Source: Chondrus crispus (Eukaryota; Rhodophyta; Florideophyceae; Gigartinales; Gigartinaceae). From it: a stretch of 64,000 nt of DNA. The position numbers and the translations under genes are program-made. The first letter of the stretch is position 1, and each line of letters starts with the position of its first letter. Below the pieces are notes generated by a model. The model searched no databases and had not been told where the DNA came from. It saw only the letters and a list, made by a program, of their open reading frames with translations. The DNA lies in the NCBI RefSeq assembly GCF_000350225.1, contig NW_005178587.1:309918-373917 (forward strand). The letters run 5' to 3'. This document shows positions 19,940-30,290 of this stretch, one piece after another.

Positions 19940-22546
19940 ATGTCGTCCAACTGTCACGCAGCAGATAGGCGAAGTGGACAAGCTGGTGAGCCGCCAAGCA
20001 ACGGTCCGGAGGCACCCTCAGTTTTAGAGGACGAAGAAGAAATAACGCCGGTGTACTCCAACGCGATTTCGCCGCCGACATTCCCTCTTCCAGTCCCCTC
20101 CCAGAGCGAGGCCCGATTGCTCCGCCATCAGAGTGTACCTTTATTGGTTGCACCGGCAGGAACACGTACCTCAGCCCCCGGTCGCAGGAGTTCTGGTGGA
20201 TCAAGCGGGGGACGAAAGCAATACTACGTCAAGCAGCAATGCTTCGATAAAATTATGGAAGACGGTGAGGTCGTTGGCTCGTGTTGTAAGGGATGTGGGA
20301 AGGAAATAAGGGACAAGCAGCGAAGATCTCTCAACATGGGGAAGCATGTTTTACAGTGCCCTGTATATACTCAGGTAGTGAAGGATCGCGTCCTTTCAGA
20401 ATCTAGTGCACTACAGAAGGAGAGGGGAATGTACCACAGTAATATTGAGATAAGTTCGAAAAGAAAAGGATCCTTCTCGGCAGATTCCCCGACGGGGAAG
20501 AAACGCCGCATGGAAGAAAGTCCAGAGCGTGCAAAAGCCCTGACGTCTGCACTTCTTGAGGTTTTCGTGGAGCAAGCGTGGTCGTTCACGGCCCTGGACA
20601 CTACCGCTGCTCGACCCAACGCTTTTATGAGGTTTCTCCAAATGGCAATGCCATGGTACGCTAGAGATTATTTCCCCACCCGATTCTTGATGACAGGACG
20701 CAATTTGAATGAGCTGTATGACTCCGTATTAGATAGAGTGTGTCAAAGAATATCCAGCGCCTTGGCAACTGGTTTCGGAACAATAATCTTTGACGGGTGG
20801 GGAGACGCAACCTCAGCTCCGGTCGTGAACGTTTTGCTGCGAACGGAAGCGACTGGATTGAGATTTGGGCGTCGGACGTTCTTCCTCGAGTCGGTCTACA
20901 CGTCGCACGAGCGGGTGGGCGCTTCTGGATATATACAGATTCTGGAGTCTGTGTTGCAAAAGTATGGTGGGATGGATCGTATTTGCGCTGTAACGAGCGA
21001 TAGTGCACAATGCTGTGTGAACGCTCGAAATTTGCTAACGGAACGGTACCCGAAACTCGTCGGGGTACAAGACCAGGCCCATGTGGCGAACTTAGCAATG
21101 CAAGATATTGGCAAGTTGCCGTGGGTTAAGGAAGTTCTAGACCAAGTTGCTTGGGTTACGTCAGAAACGAGAGTGAAGATCAAACTGCGCGCGCGAATTA
21201 AGGAGGCCATCGAGAAATTCAACAAAGTTGTTGGCTCCCAGGTGAACACTCAGGCACAAGCGCCATTGGATACCGGCGAGGCACCTCTTGGAGGTGATGC
21301 TGCTATTCGCGGGCTGCACGGGAGCCCTCTTTTTCCTCCCCTACGGCTCAGAGCGGTCATGTTGCGGAAGCCCGCCAAGACGCGTTTCGCCTCTATCGAA
21401 AGTACGCTTGAGGCGTACTTACGAAGTCGTGGTGTGCTTTTGGAGGTTGTGCAAGCCCCTGACTTTTATAGCAACCTGTGGCCCATTACCAACCCGACAG
21501 AAAGGCGAAAGCGGGCGAACTTCATATCTGCGATTGAGTCACGTGAGTTTTTGGACAAAGTCAAAGAAATTCACAGAATCTTTAGATTGTTGCGGCGATA
21601 TCTGCGTGTATTCGATTCAGATGACGCCAAGATATCGGATGTCGTTCCGAAGACGATTGCAGTCGGCCTGGAATTGCGAAGGGTGCCGTTGACAGCATTC
21701 CTCACATCGGAGAGAAAGAATCAAGTAATAGGAAAGTTTACACGAAGGCAGAATGGGCCTTTGGATGCGTCCATCAAGGTGCGTTTGCTTGAAGACATTC
21801 ACTTCGCAGCGCACCTTGTTGATCCCCACCGCTGTCCAAGGGATGTCAGCCCGTTCTTGCATCGGTTTCGATCGTACCTCATGCGGTACTGTGCAGGTGC
21901 AGTGGAACTGGTAGACGAGACATCGGATGGCGAGGGAAACTCGCGGTCTCGGGCTCTGCGATCGCAAGACCTACGTGGGATCATCCTGGAGCAGTACATG
22001 CAGATATCAGGAGAGTGGAATGACGAGAAAGATGACGCTGGGAATGATGAAGTTTTCAAAGAGTTTAGGAAAATGCCGCTGGTATATTGGAAGTCCCTTG
22101 CCTTCCGCCATGAGTTGGACGAACTCCGAGAATTTGCAATCAGAACACTTTCTGTATCGCCTTCCTCTTGCGCTGCAGAACGGAGCTTCAGCATGCAGGG
22201 ACGTATTAGAACGAAAGCGAGAAATCGCCTCGACACTGATAAGGTCAAAAAGTTAGCATTCTCGCACTGGAACATGAAGCTACTGGGTGACGTGCAGCTT
22301 CAGCAGGCTGACTTTTGGCGTTCTGTAGAGGAAAGTAACGATGGGGAAAGTGAGGATTCAGACGACACGGAAGACCAGCAGCAATGGGACACAGAATCAG
22401 GGGCTGCAACACGCAGTGTGTTTGAAGACGAGGATGATCCGGACTCGGATCGACTCGGACTTAGGGAAAGAAATCTACATGCTAAGATGACGAATACTTC
22501 CCTCATAAACAGCCTCCAAAGCAGTTCACGCTGCGATGCCGTATGA
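19940..22546 (+). CDS. hAT-superfamily transposase
   Basis: Taking ATG 19940 as start gives 868 residues. A BED-type zinc finger is visible around residues 95-145 (CKGCGKEI ... NMGKHVLQC). The RNase-H-like core has FDGWGD (first Asp, near residue 284), VTSDSAQCC (second Asp, near 351) and the hAT-typical QDQAHVANLAMQDI. The C terminus carries the hAT dimerisation domain, with SPSSCAAERSFSMQG near residue 740, followed by an acidic Ser/Glu/Asp tail. The frame is intact. Its stop lies at the junction with a truncated AMP-binding gene piece on the opposite strand. I could not identify TIRs or an 8-bp target duplication. The longer start at 19685 is possible but less likely. Confidence 0.85.
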   Translation: MSSNCHAADRRSGQAGEPPSNGPEAPSVLEDEEEITPVYSNAISPPTFPLPVPSQSEARLLRHQSVPLLVAPAGTRTSAPGRRSSGGSSGGRKQYYVKQQCFDKIMEDGEVVGSCCKGCGKEIRDKQRRSLNMGKHVLQCPVYTQVVKDRVLSESSALQKERGMYHSNIEISSKRKGSFSADSPTGKKRRMEESPERAKALTSALLEVFVEQAWSFTALDTTAARPNAFMRFLQMAMPWYARDYFPTRFLMTGRNLNELYDSVLDRVCQRISSALATGFGTIIFDGWGDATSAPVVNVLLRTEATGLRFGRRTFFLESVYTSHERVGASGYIQILESVLQKYGGMDRICAVTSDSAQCCVNARNLLTERYPKLVGVQDQAHVANLAMQDIGKLPWVKEVLDQVAWVTSETRVKIKLRARIKEAIEKFNKVVGSQVNTQAQAPLDTGEAPLGGDAAIRGLHGSPLFPPLRLRAVMLRKPAKTRFASIESTLEAYLRSRGVLLEVVQAPDFYSNLWPITNPTERRKRANFISAIESREFLDKVKEIHRIFRLLRRYLRVFDSDDAKISDVVPKTIAVGLELRRVPLTAFLTSERKNQVIGKFTRRQNGPLDASIKVRLLEDIHFAAHLVDPHRCPRDVSPFLHRFRSYLMRYCAGAVELVDETSDGEGNSRSRALRSQDLRGIILEQYMQISGEWNDEKDDAGNDEVFKEFRKMPLVYWKSLAFRHELDELREFAIRTLSVSPSSCAAERSFSMQGRIRTKARNRLDTDKVKKLAFSHWNMKLLGDVQLQQADFWRSVEESNDGESEDSDDTEDQQQWDTESGAATRSVFEDEDDPDSDRLGLRERNLHAKMTNTSLINSLQSSSRCDAV

Positions 22547-22925
22547 CGAGCGTGGTCCCGTGCGACAAGCAGCCCAGAATCTGACCCACTCCCGTGTCGA
22601 AGGCGATGCTGAGAATCTGACCCACGCCCACGCCGTGGGCCATGCCGAGGTCCATGGGGGAGGTGAGGAGAATGTTGGAGAAGTTAGCGTGCGTGAATTG
22701 CACGCCCTTGGGGGCACCGGTTGTGCCAGAGGTGAAAATGATGTAGCACCAGGGCGAGGGACGCACTGGGGGCGACAGCGGGGGCTCTGCAGTTGGGAGT
22801 GTTGCGTCACGCACGACGCTGCCGATAGGGATGGCGGAGACGTGCGGAGGGAATTCGGGCAGCTTTTCCGGGAGCTCATCCATGTTGAGAACGACCCTAG
22901 CGCTCGTTGCGTCAGCAACTTTGAA
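22545..22925 (-). pseudogene. Fragment of an AMP-binding (acyl-CoA synthetase / NRPS adenylation) domain
   Basis: About 125 residues include the AMP-binding P-loop signature FTSGTTGAPKGV, then THANFSNIL and a segment FDTGVGQILGCLSHGTTLVI. This matches the A3-A5 region of adenylate-forming enzymes. It is truncated at both ends: the rightmost part runs into a stop/frame change near 22925, and the left end abuts the hAT coding end. It represents a small part of a normally 500+ residue domain, so it is a gene shard and not a functional gene. Confidence 0.75.
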
Positions 22926-22994
22926 GAGCTAGGTGTATGAGGCGCTCTAATCCAAGCGGCACTTTGAGAGCAGCACAAGGGGCGCGATCAGCAG

Positions 22995-23176
22995 TCGAAA
23001 AACTCATGACGGCTGCTCATATCGGCAAAAGTGGACAGGGCGGAACCCTTATTGTTTGTCCTACCTCCTTAGTCACCCAATGGATGAACGAATTGCACCA
23101 TCATGTAGCCCTCAACTTTCTCCGAGCCGTCACGCTGCCAAGGGCTCGAACGGTAGACCGGGGCGAGTGGAGCTAG
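22995..23176 (+). pseudogene. Fragment of a SNF2-family helicase
   Basis: A short frame contains GGTLIVCPTSLVTQWMNEL, the motif Ia region of SNF2/Rad5/HLTF-type ATPases (which read TLIVCP.SL..QW..E). Only about 40-50 residues are recognisable. Walker A and B motifs are absent. It lies directly beside the AMP-binding shard on the opposite strand. Confidence 0.6.
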
Positions 23177-23816
23177 CTGCAGAGGCGGATAGAGACGGAG
23201 GCGACGGATGGGGAGATCGGGGCCAGGTCATGTGATAAATAGTGGCTCGAAGGTGAGTGTGGAGAAGAGGGCGACATAGTCAGTAGCGGAACCGATTCAT
23301 ACGTACGTAGTTGGGGCGTCAGATTCTGCTAGACAAAGAGAAAAGAAGTAGACCGAGGTAGCAATGGCGGGATTTATGTCGACGGATAAAAACAGCGGAA
23401 CACACGAAGGGCGCGTGTTGAGGGAAACGAGAGCGATGCAGCCTTCATCGCGTGGCACGAAGGCAATGTGTGAAGCATCGTCTGACACGGACACGACGCG
23501 CACTGCAGAGACAAACGACGCGCACTGCGGAGACCCAGGGCGGAGGCGGAGCCTCGTTGATGGAGGTGGATAGGGGCACTTGTGAGGTAAGCCGCCAGGT
23601 ACAGGTCTACTTTGGTGCGGCAGAGGCGCTGGGGATGCGCAGTTGAAGCGCTTGCGAGACCGTGGAGGTGGAGAAGGAGGCGCGGTGGCGGAGACGGAAA
23701 GTCATGACGCGGAGCGGAGTGACGTGTGCCGGTGAAAGAGGGAGGGAGGGACTCCCTCCTTATTGCCGTGATTCGATCTTCGAATTTCGAAGTCCGACTC
23801 GAGATTCAGGTTTGGA
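23177..23816. other. No supportable gene
   Basis: G/A-rich on the plus strand. Short frames lack recognisable domains. The sequence around 23770-23815 is the left border of the inverted DGAT1 half. Confidence 0.45.
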
Positions 23817-24530
23817 TCAGAGGTTGCGCTGCGGCGGCACCGAGTTGCGCAGCGTCGGGATGTAGAACTGCATGAGCAGGACGTACTGCACGGCCGCGCA
23901 CGCGCACGCCTGCAGCGAGTGCCACGCGACGTACATCTTGCGGATCTGGGTCGTGCGCGGGAAGGACGTCTCGTACACAAACGTCAGTGCGACGACAAAG
24001 TAGAGGTAGTTGCCCAAGGTGACGTTGCGCGGGTACACGACGGGCTTGTAGATGACGTTGGACCGGAAGCCGGACGACATTTTGCGCACGATGGGGGGGG
24101 CGTTTGCGTCGGTAGGCGGCGCGTCCGGGCCCGGCGAGCCGTTGCTGTCGGACGCGGCGGTGGTCGGCGGGGCGGGCGACGAGGCGGCGTCCGCGCTCGA
24201 GAGCGAGGCGGTGCTGCTGTTGCGGTTGGTTTGGGCAAAGTGGTAGGTCTTGACGCGGGCCAGACGCCTGTTCCGGGTCTCCTCCCACAGCAGCAGGTTG
24301 GTCAGGACGTAGCTGTGCTGCTTGAGGGCGATGGCGACGTAGATGCAGCCGTGGAACAGGCCGGTGAGGGGGTTGAGGTGGGTGCGAAACTGGACGGCGG
24401 TAGTGACGACGCCGAGGACGATGAGGGAAAGCCAGTGGAGTGCGAGCGTGGTCCACTTGGACACGCGGCCCCGCGAGTGGGCGTAGACGAGCGAGGAGGG
24501 GGCGAGGAAGGCGAGGGGCACGGGCAGCAG
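23817..24530 (-). pseudogene. DGAT1 N-terminal half, inverted
   Basis: About 235 residues correspond to the first half of a type-1 diacylglycerol O-acyltransferase (MBOAT family, ER membrane, last step of triacylglycerol synthesis). Recognisable blocks are KQHSYVLTN, the family-typical YPRNVTLGNYLYFVVALTF, and YETSFPRTTQIRK, ending in MQFYIPTLRNSV. A Ser/Pro/Ala-rich loop lies in the middle. Hydrophobic membrane segments are evident. The reading stays open up to about 24530 on the minus strand and then loses similarity. The remaining DGAT1 sequence resumes on the opposite strand at 24536. The extreme N terminus is not found. Confidence 0.75.
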
Positions 24531-24535
24531 GGTGA

Positions 24536-25045
24536 GTGTTCTTCTGCATGAAGCTGGCCCTGCCGTCCTTCATCATGTGGCTGCTCTTCTTCTGGGGCTT
24601 CTTCCACTGCGGGCTCAACGTCATTGCCGAGCTCACGCGCTTCGCCGACCGCGAGTTCTACCGAGAGTGGTGGAACTCGACCACGCTCAACCACTTCTGG
24701 CGCACCTGGAACGTCCTCGTGCACGAGTGGTGCGTGCGCCACCTGTACATCGAGTCGCGCAGGCACAACGTCAAGCCCAGCACGGCTGCCTTCGGCACCT
24801 TCTTCATGTCGGCCGTCCTGCACGAGTACGTCTGCATGATCGGCTTCCGCATGCTCCGCCCGTACATGTTCCTCGGCATGATGCTGCAGGTCCCGCTCAT
24901 GAAGTTGTCCAACAGCTGGGCCGGCACCCGCAAGGGCAACATGCTCATGTGGCTCATGCTCTTCGTCGGACAGCCCGTCGTCGTGCTGATGTATGCCAGG
25001 GACTATGTCGCAAAGTGGAACTCGCTCATGTGCAATGAGACGTGA
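24536..25045 (+). pseudogene. DGAT1 C-terminal half
   Basis: The 169 residues match the second half of DGAT1: KLALPSFIMWLLFFW, FHCGLNVIAELTRFADREFYREWWNS, a WNVLVHEWCVRHLY block, and SAVLHEYVC, whose His is the MBOAT active-site residue. The frame opens only at 24536, immediately after a TGA, and has no upstream ATG of its own matching a gene start. Together with the inverted half at 23817-24530, nearly a whole DGAT1 is present but rearranged. It could be expressed only as a fragment. An assembly misjoin would look the same. Confidence 0.75.
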
Positions 25046-25573
25046 CGGTGGTGAGGGAGGGAGGGGGGGGAAGGGTTGAGTGAAAGGAAATGGGATACAG
25101 AAAACAGGTTGGGAAGAGGTAAGATAAGGAAGGGAGGGCTGGGAGGAAGGGGAAAGGGAGGGGGGGAGGGCGGTCGGTGTACAGACTGGACCACCGGCAG
25201 TGCCGGTCCGGCACAGGACCATCTCACTGGGGCTGCCTTTCGGACATATGGGATTTAGTGAAATTCCGCTGGGTCCAGTATCCGTATATATGAATATCCG
25301 TGTCGCAGAGACTCAGAGCGCTTAACACCTTGCATGCATCTTTTCAAGCATGCCATGAAGAAGCTTCGAGGCTAATGGACAAGGAGACACTGCATGGAGA
25401 TGGGCTACAGGGACCCTAGGAAGGCATGGGGGATCTCGATTTCGATGGTTGATCGCGATTAATCGTGGGTCGCATGAAGAAGGCCGAAGTGGTGATTTTT
25501 TCATTTTGCAGCATTAACTGGCAGTTTTTGCGCGCAATTGCGCGCAAAAACATGATTTAATGAAATCGCGGTA
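25046..25573. other. No supportable gene
   Basis: G/A-rich on the plus strand to about 25190, with no convincing frame. The last bases, TA at 25572-25573, are the target-site dinucleotide of the adjacent pogo element. Confidence 0.5.
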
Positions 25574-25757
25574 CAGTACCGTTCTCACTGGTGTAATTCT
25601 GGAAAAGGGTCAATTCTGGACAATATATTTTTGAGTACCCCGCCTTCGAACCTCTTTATCTCTCTCACACACCCCCCCCCCATCCTTCAATGCCTATCGC
25701 CGCTCTCCCAACTCCCTCATGCTTCCGTAGACAGTGCTCCTGATCGGTGGTGCGAAC

Positions 25758-28242
25758 ATGCCGAGCTCCATGCGCGCTCAAACTATCGCACATAACAAAG
25801 GGATTGCTAAAAGAAAAGATGAGCGTATCAGACGGGAAAAAGCATTACAGCTCCTGCAGCGCGGCATCTCTCCAAGGGAAGTGTCCACTCGAAGTGGTGT
25901 CACTCGCACGACAGTGTATAATATTCGAAAGGCTATCATAGATGGGGACACGCAACAGCTCGCAAAACTGCTCGATCCGGAAAAACACTTCGCAGGCCGT
26001 CGCACAGTTCTCACGAGTGCTGAGCAGAGTCTTGTCGTTCACAAGACTCTCGAAGCAGCTGAGAAAGTTTTTGCCGTTGACTGTTCTCTAATGAAGAGCA
26101 TTCAGGGCAAGATAGCGGCAGGAAGAGAAAATGCATTCTCCAACTGCGTCCCATCCACCGACGCCATACGCTCATTCAGAGCACGACATAGAGAATTGGC
26201 CTATAGGGCATCCCAGAACGTTTCCATGGCAAGGCTAGCGGCAGAGAATCCAACACATATGGGCAGTCTAAAGGAAGTTATTTTGAAACTTCAGAAAGAG
26301 TTCCCAGAGGTCCTCAGAGACCCTCACAAAATATGGAACTGGGATGAAACCGCTGTATGCGGTGAGTACGGTCGTAAAGTCAAGTGCTTCACCTCGTCCA
26401 GCAGCTTGCAAGGCGGTGCTCGCTTGGGCATTAGGGATCCCGGTAAGCACTTGACAGCAGGACTTGCTGTCGCAGCATGTGGCAACATAGCGCCCCTTTT
26501 TTGATAGCCTCTGGTAAGAAAGTCATGAAATCATGGCGTAAGCCTCTCGATAGGGAGGACGTCACTAATACGAATGGTGTAGTACACTGGTTGTGCAACG
26601 AAAAATGGTTTCCTCATGACGCAGAGCTTGTTGTTACACCACACGGCTCAATCGACAAAGCCGTAATTGTCAAAGTTGTAGTGCACTGTACTCGGTACCG
26701 GGACAGCTGTCCTGATCGGCCAAAAATCACGCTCGCCGCCACCACGTGTACCTCGGGTACACGTGGACTCCCCTGCCGCTCTACCGGACCTCCCCGTGGA
26801 CACGTGTAATCCCTCCGCGACCCATAGGGCCTATGAGGGCTGTACTTGGTCCCCTCGGGGCTACACCCGTCATTTCCTAGTTATTCTAATTTACAGTATA
26901 ATTTAGCTTCGCCATTACGGCGACGGGAGACTACATAGTCAACCCGATTATCAAAGTAAAGAGGCACGAAGCCTCGGGTCTTTTACCTTGGTTTCTGGAT
27001 TCCAGGTTGTAGCCTCGACTCGGTACTGGCTCGCCCATACCGACCGAGCCATCTACACCCCTGGAATCCCAACTGCCTTCCCTGCGCGCGTCGATCACCC
27101 CGCGCGAGACCTACGTCAACTACTGTGCTCTCCGTCCTGCTAGCTCTGTTTTCTCTTAATTCCTCCCCCTTTTATTGCTGACTACCTTGCTACTTCTCTA
27201 CCGCGCAAGCCGCGCCCGGATCCCGGTTCCGGTCATCCACCGGGTGGTCTCCCGAATTTCCTTACGCGTCCGAACGCGCGTCGCTCTGCCTACAGCCGCC
27301 ACACGTGGCTGTAGTGCACGACAAAAGTTATTCATCATATCAATCGACATGCGCGAAAAACAGTACCACCCCATGAGCATATCCTTCTCCTATTAGACGG
27401 ACACAGTTCTAGACAGGGCGATGTATGGCTCGAAGAATGCGAGAAGCTTCGAATTTTGGTGGTCAAGTTGCCTGCTAATACAACCCATCTGTTGCAGCCG
27501 TGCGACCAGCCTGTGAATAGAATTTTTCAAAAAACGGTTCGGTCTACACGGGATGAGCTCTTGATGATCAGCCACATGACGTGGGCAAACTCTGCTTTTA
27601 AGATAAAGCTCGCTGTGGCGGGTTATCGCACGTTGACTCCAGAGATTGCCAGGAAGGCATTTTATGAGTCTGGATTATGGCCAATGGATTTTAGGTTTCT
27701 TGACCGAATTGCGACCTAGTCAGGCCAGTGATAACCTCAAAGGACCTTTGTGCAGTAGTGTGAACACACGAAGTAGTCGGGCAGTTCGTGATTCTCATTT
27801 AGGAGAAGTTAGAAATGAATCGCGCGCCTTGCTAGACAGAATTCGACAATTATCAAACGGCCCTGGTTCGGCCAGTAATACACTAGCAGAGATACAGGTA
27901 CTGTTGAACGATGAGTTCAATGTCAAAAGTTTACTTGATACGCAGGTCTCTCCACCCAAGCTTGCAAAGACTTCACAACGTGGTCGTAAAGTCAATGCAC
28001 CCATGGCCGGAGCACAGCGTCTTCAAGCAAGGTCAAAAAAAGGGACCCCAAAGCGAAGACTTGAGAGTGTCTTCAATTCTGAAAACGCCATTGAACAGAG
28101 CACTCCGATACCTATCACAGGGACCACATTTGAAGGGAACAAAGAAACCCGTTGTCCAGGTGAGGACGGTGTTTTCGCGCAAAGGCTGATTGACTTAAAG
28201 GGAGACGTTCTGGATGATATTCCAATTGCGTCATGGCGCTAA
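25758..28242 (+). pseudogene. pogo-type DDE transposase, broken
   Basis: From ATG 25758 the product has an N-terminal psq-like helix-turn-helix (SPREVSTRSGVTRTTVYNI). Then comes the DDE core: NWDET (first Asp), LLLDGHSS (second, near 27395) and LQPCDQPVN (third, near 27500), ending in a basic C-terminal region. Breaks are a frameshift in the C/T run at about 26490-26501, the nested insertion at 26687-27310, a one-base shift in the A run just after it (27321-27324), and a further shift near 27715. The element could move only with transposase supplied from elsewhere. Confidence 0.8.
26687..27310. mobile_element. Nested insertion, unknown class, flanked by direct repeats
   Basis: TGTAGTGCAC occurs at 26677-26686 and again at 27310-27319, and the transposase coding sequence stops at the first copy and resumes after the second. 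The overlap of one base leaves the exact size at 623-624 bp. The insert begins TGTACTCGG. It contains no recognisable gene and no clear terminal inverted repeats. A 9-10 bp duplication would suit a Mutator-like element, and the initial TG would suit a solo LTR, but neither is established. Confidence 0.5.
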
Positions 28243-28499
28243 GTCCGAAGAAGTGCCAATATCGGCGGGCAAGGGTGTGTTGAAGACGAGAGAACGGAAG
28301 TGGCAGCATCAGGGCTCGTCGGTTTGTCTCACTATCGATAAGAGTGCTCAGCTCCCTGTCCAGAATTGACCCCTTTTCCCATTTTCCGTCTGTTGACGAG
28401 CTCAGGAATGGCAAAAAACCTTGGTCTGATTGGTAAAAACGTTGATTTTTGCATTTCTGGAAAGTGTCCAGAATTAAACCAGTGAAAACGGTACTGTAG

Positions 28500-29133
28500 T
28501 GTTGCGGCTAGCCCAAGCCACATACCTCACCGACCGAGAGCGCAAAAGACCCGCGTGATAACCTCTAGTTTACCTTTGCGTTTCCACTTGCTCCCTCGAT
28601 ACCTACATTTCTTACCAGCGATCTCTATCTCATAGTCTTGGTGAGTGCCGAGCGGGTCTCGGATCGCATGCTGTCGGCAGTGTCGGCATGGAATCGATCC
28701 CGTTGGCCCGTTGCCGACGACTTCGAAGCCGCCACTCAGGGCCTACCGTTCGCGCTCCACCTGTCGTCCTCCCGATTCCCTCCTGCGTCGTGCCTCGCCG
28801 TTCGCGTACCTGTCTTTCCTCTCGCGCCTGCAGTGCTCCTCACTCCTGCGTCCGACCGCACCCGCGTGTTCCGAACGTTCTCCTGCAGCCTGCGATCACA
28901 GCGCCCATGCGCGCGGCGCTCCTACCTCCAGCCGTCTCTCCCCGCCGCTTCGCTCTCTCCAACGGTCCCGGTCTCGCCTACACCCGCGGGACGGCTTTTC
29001 CGCCCGCCACTGTCGTCAGCGGCGGGCAGCCAAACTGTGCGCGCACAGTTTGGGTGATTCGATCCTGGGATCTAGGCGCATGTCCACGCAGCTTCCACGT
29101 GTGGCGTAGAAACCTGATATCCGACGCGCAACA
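28500..29133 (-). repeat. 3' LTR of the outer gypsy element
   Basis: 634 bp beginning TGTTGCGGCTAGCC and ending GCGCAACA, so the ends form an inverted repeat TGTTGCG/CGCAACA. It matches 46241-46875 along its length with a few percent differences. Just inside it (29134-29148) is a polypurine tract on the minus strand, AGGAAAAGGGACGGA. Confidence 0.9.
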
Positions 29134-29200
29134 TCCGTCCCTTTTCCTATGTCTCTGTCGGTTCGTTGAGGTTTGGGTGGATGAGGTGAGGGGGCTTGAT

Positions 29201-30290
29201 TCAGAAGTGTTCTTGCTCAACGGAGTGAGTCATTGCCTGCAGAGCTTCAGGTGTGCCGTTGGCGTTCTCTGGCGTCTTGAGATCCAAGCTGCCTTTTCGT
29301 GCGTCGTAGAGGCTTATAATTGCTTCAGGCAATGCTTTTTCAGGCGTCCACCTCGGCGAAGCACGACCACGAAGCTGGATCTTGAACCAACGTTCCAAGA
29401 TTCCCGTCCTGGGGCATGGCCTCTCCCTAGTGGCGGTGACCTTCTGCAGTAGCCTAAGCCCATCCGGAAAGACCGCTTCCTTCGGATCTTTTGTTTGGAC
29501 GGCATCCTTCGAGATACGCCTGATGCGGTTGGCGTGCACGCGGGCGTGGATATCTCCCACTTCTGACCGAAGTCTGTAGCTCACGCTCGACAACTCCCGC
29601 TCCACAGTATATGGTCCTAGCCAAGATGGAACCAACTTGTTTCCCTCCTTGCTAACGAGGTCAGGAGCCCACACCATGACGCGATCTCCAGGTAGCAGGC
29701 CCAAGGCGCCTACCCTGCGATCGTACTGGGTCGCCGCTTTCCGGCGTGCCTCCATGCCGTGATTCAACAGTCTTGAGTGAAGCTTCTTGAGATGTTTAGA
29801 GGTGCTGTAGGGCTCTCCCATCACTCGGTCCGCCTCGACCTCTCCCCACCCCACAGAAGCCTCGATCCCAAACATCGCCTTAAGCGGCGACAACTTGGTC
29901 GCCTCATGCACTCCCGTGTTGTATCGTAGGCAAGCGAGAGATACATGGAGGTCCCAGTCGTCTTGCCCAGTGCACACAAAGCAGGCCAAATCTTGGGCGA
30001 GCGTCCTATTCCACCGCTCTACGCCGCCATTTGCTTGTGGGTGGAACGCAGAGGTCGTGACCCGTTTCGTGCCTAGCTGGTCAGCCATGCTTGACACCAC
30101 CCTTCCGATAAAATTGGGACCCCTGTCAGAGAGGAGCGTTTCCATTGCTCCGAATATCGCGACCCACTCGTCAAGGATCTTCTTTGCCACCGTTTCTGCC
30201 TTTTCGTCCGGGATGGGCACTGCACGAGCAAACCGGGTAAACGTGTCAATCATGACTAGGATCTTGACGTTCCCAGCTCGTGTCCGTGGG
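29201..30290 (-). pseudogene. Integrase and C-terminal region of the outer gypsy element
   Basis: The reading is open from the edge of the inner LTR (30290) to the stop at 29201, with the first ATG at 30253. It carries the integrase catalytic triad in MIDTFTRF, LLSDRGPNF and GGVERWNRTL. A GPY/F-like LGPYTVERE follows, and then a C-terminal LERWFKIQL...RWTPEKALPEAI that looks like a degenerate chromodomain. The N-terminal HHCC zinc-binding region expected before GNVKILVMID is missing. It is not on the other side of the inner element either. Confidence 0.8.

Larger units (their letters stand above)
25574..28496 (+). mobile_element. pogo/Tigger-type DNA transposon
   Basis: Terminal inverted repeats of 30 bp (25574-25603 and 28467-28496, two mismatches) begin CAGTACCGTT. 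They are flanked by TA on both sides (25572-25573 and 28497-28498), the target duplication of the Tc1/mariner/pogo group. A second inverted block, GGAAAAGGGTCAATTCTGGACA, lies at 25601-25622 and in reverse complement (one extra C) at 28357-28379. The element holds one broken transposase gene and an unrelated 624-bp insertion at 26687-27310. Confidence 0.85.

Noticed and set aside
23806-24636. 276-codon minus-strand frame and several plus-strand frames over DGAT1
   Set aside because: Pro/Arg-rich shadows of the high-GC DGAT1 coding sequence in another frame.
24540-25045. DGAT1 halves as two separate divergent functional genes
   Set aside because: Each half lacks conserved parts found in the other, and together they make one enzyme, so a rearranged single gene is simpler.
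28638-29452. Overlapping plus-strand frames in the outer gypsy 3' LTR
   Set aside because: They lie in an LTR and recur at 46379-46879 as part of the other LTR; Ser/Pro/Arg-rich and not gene-like.
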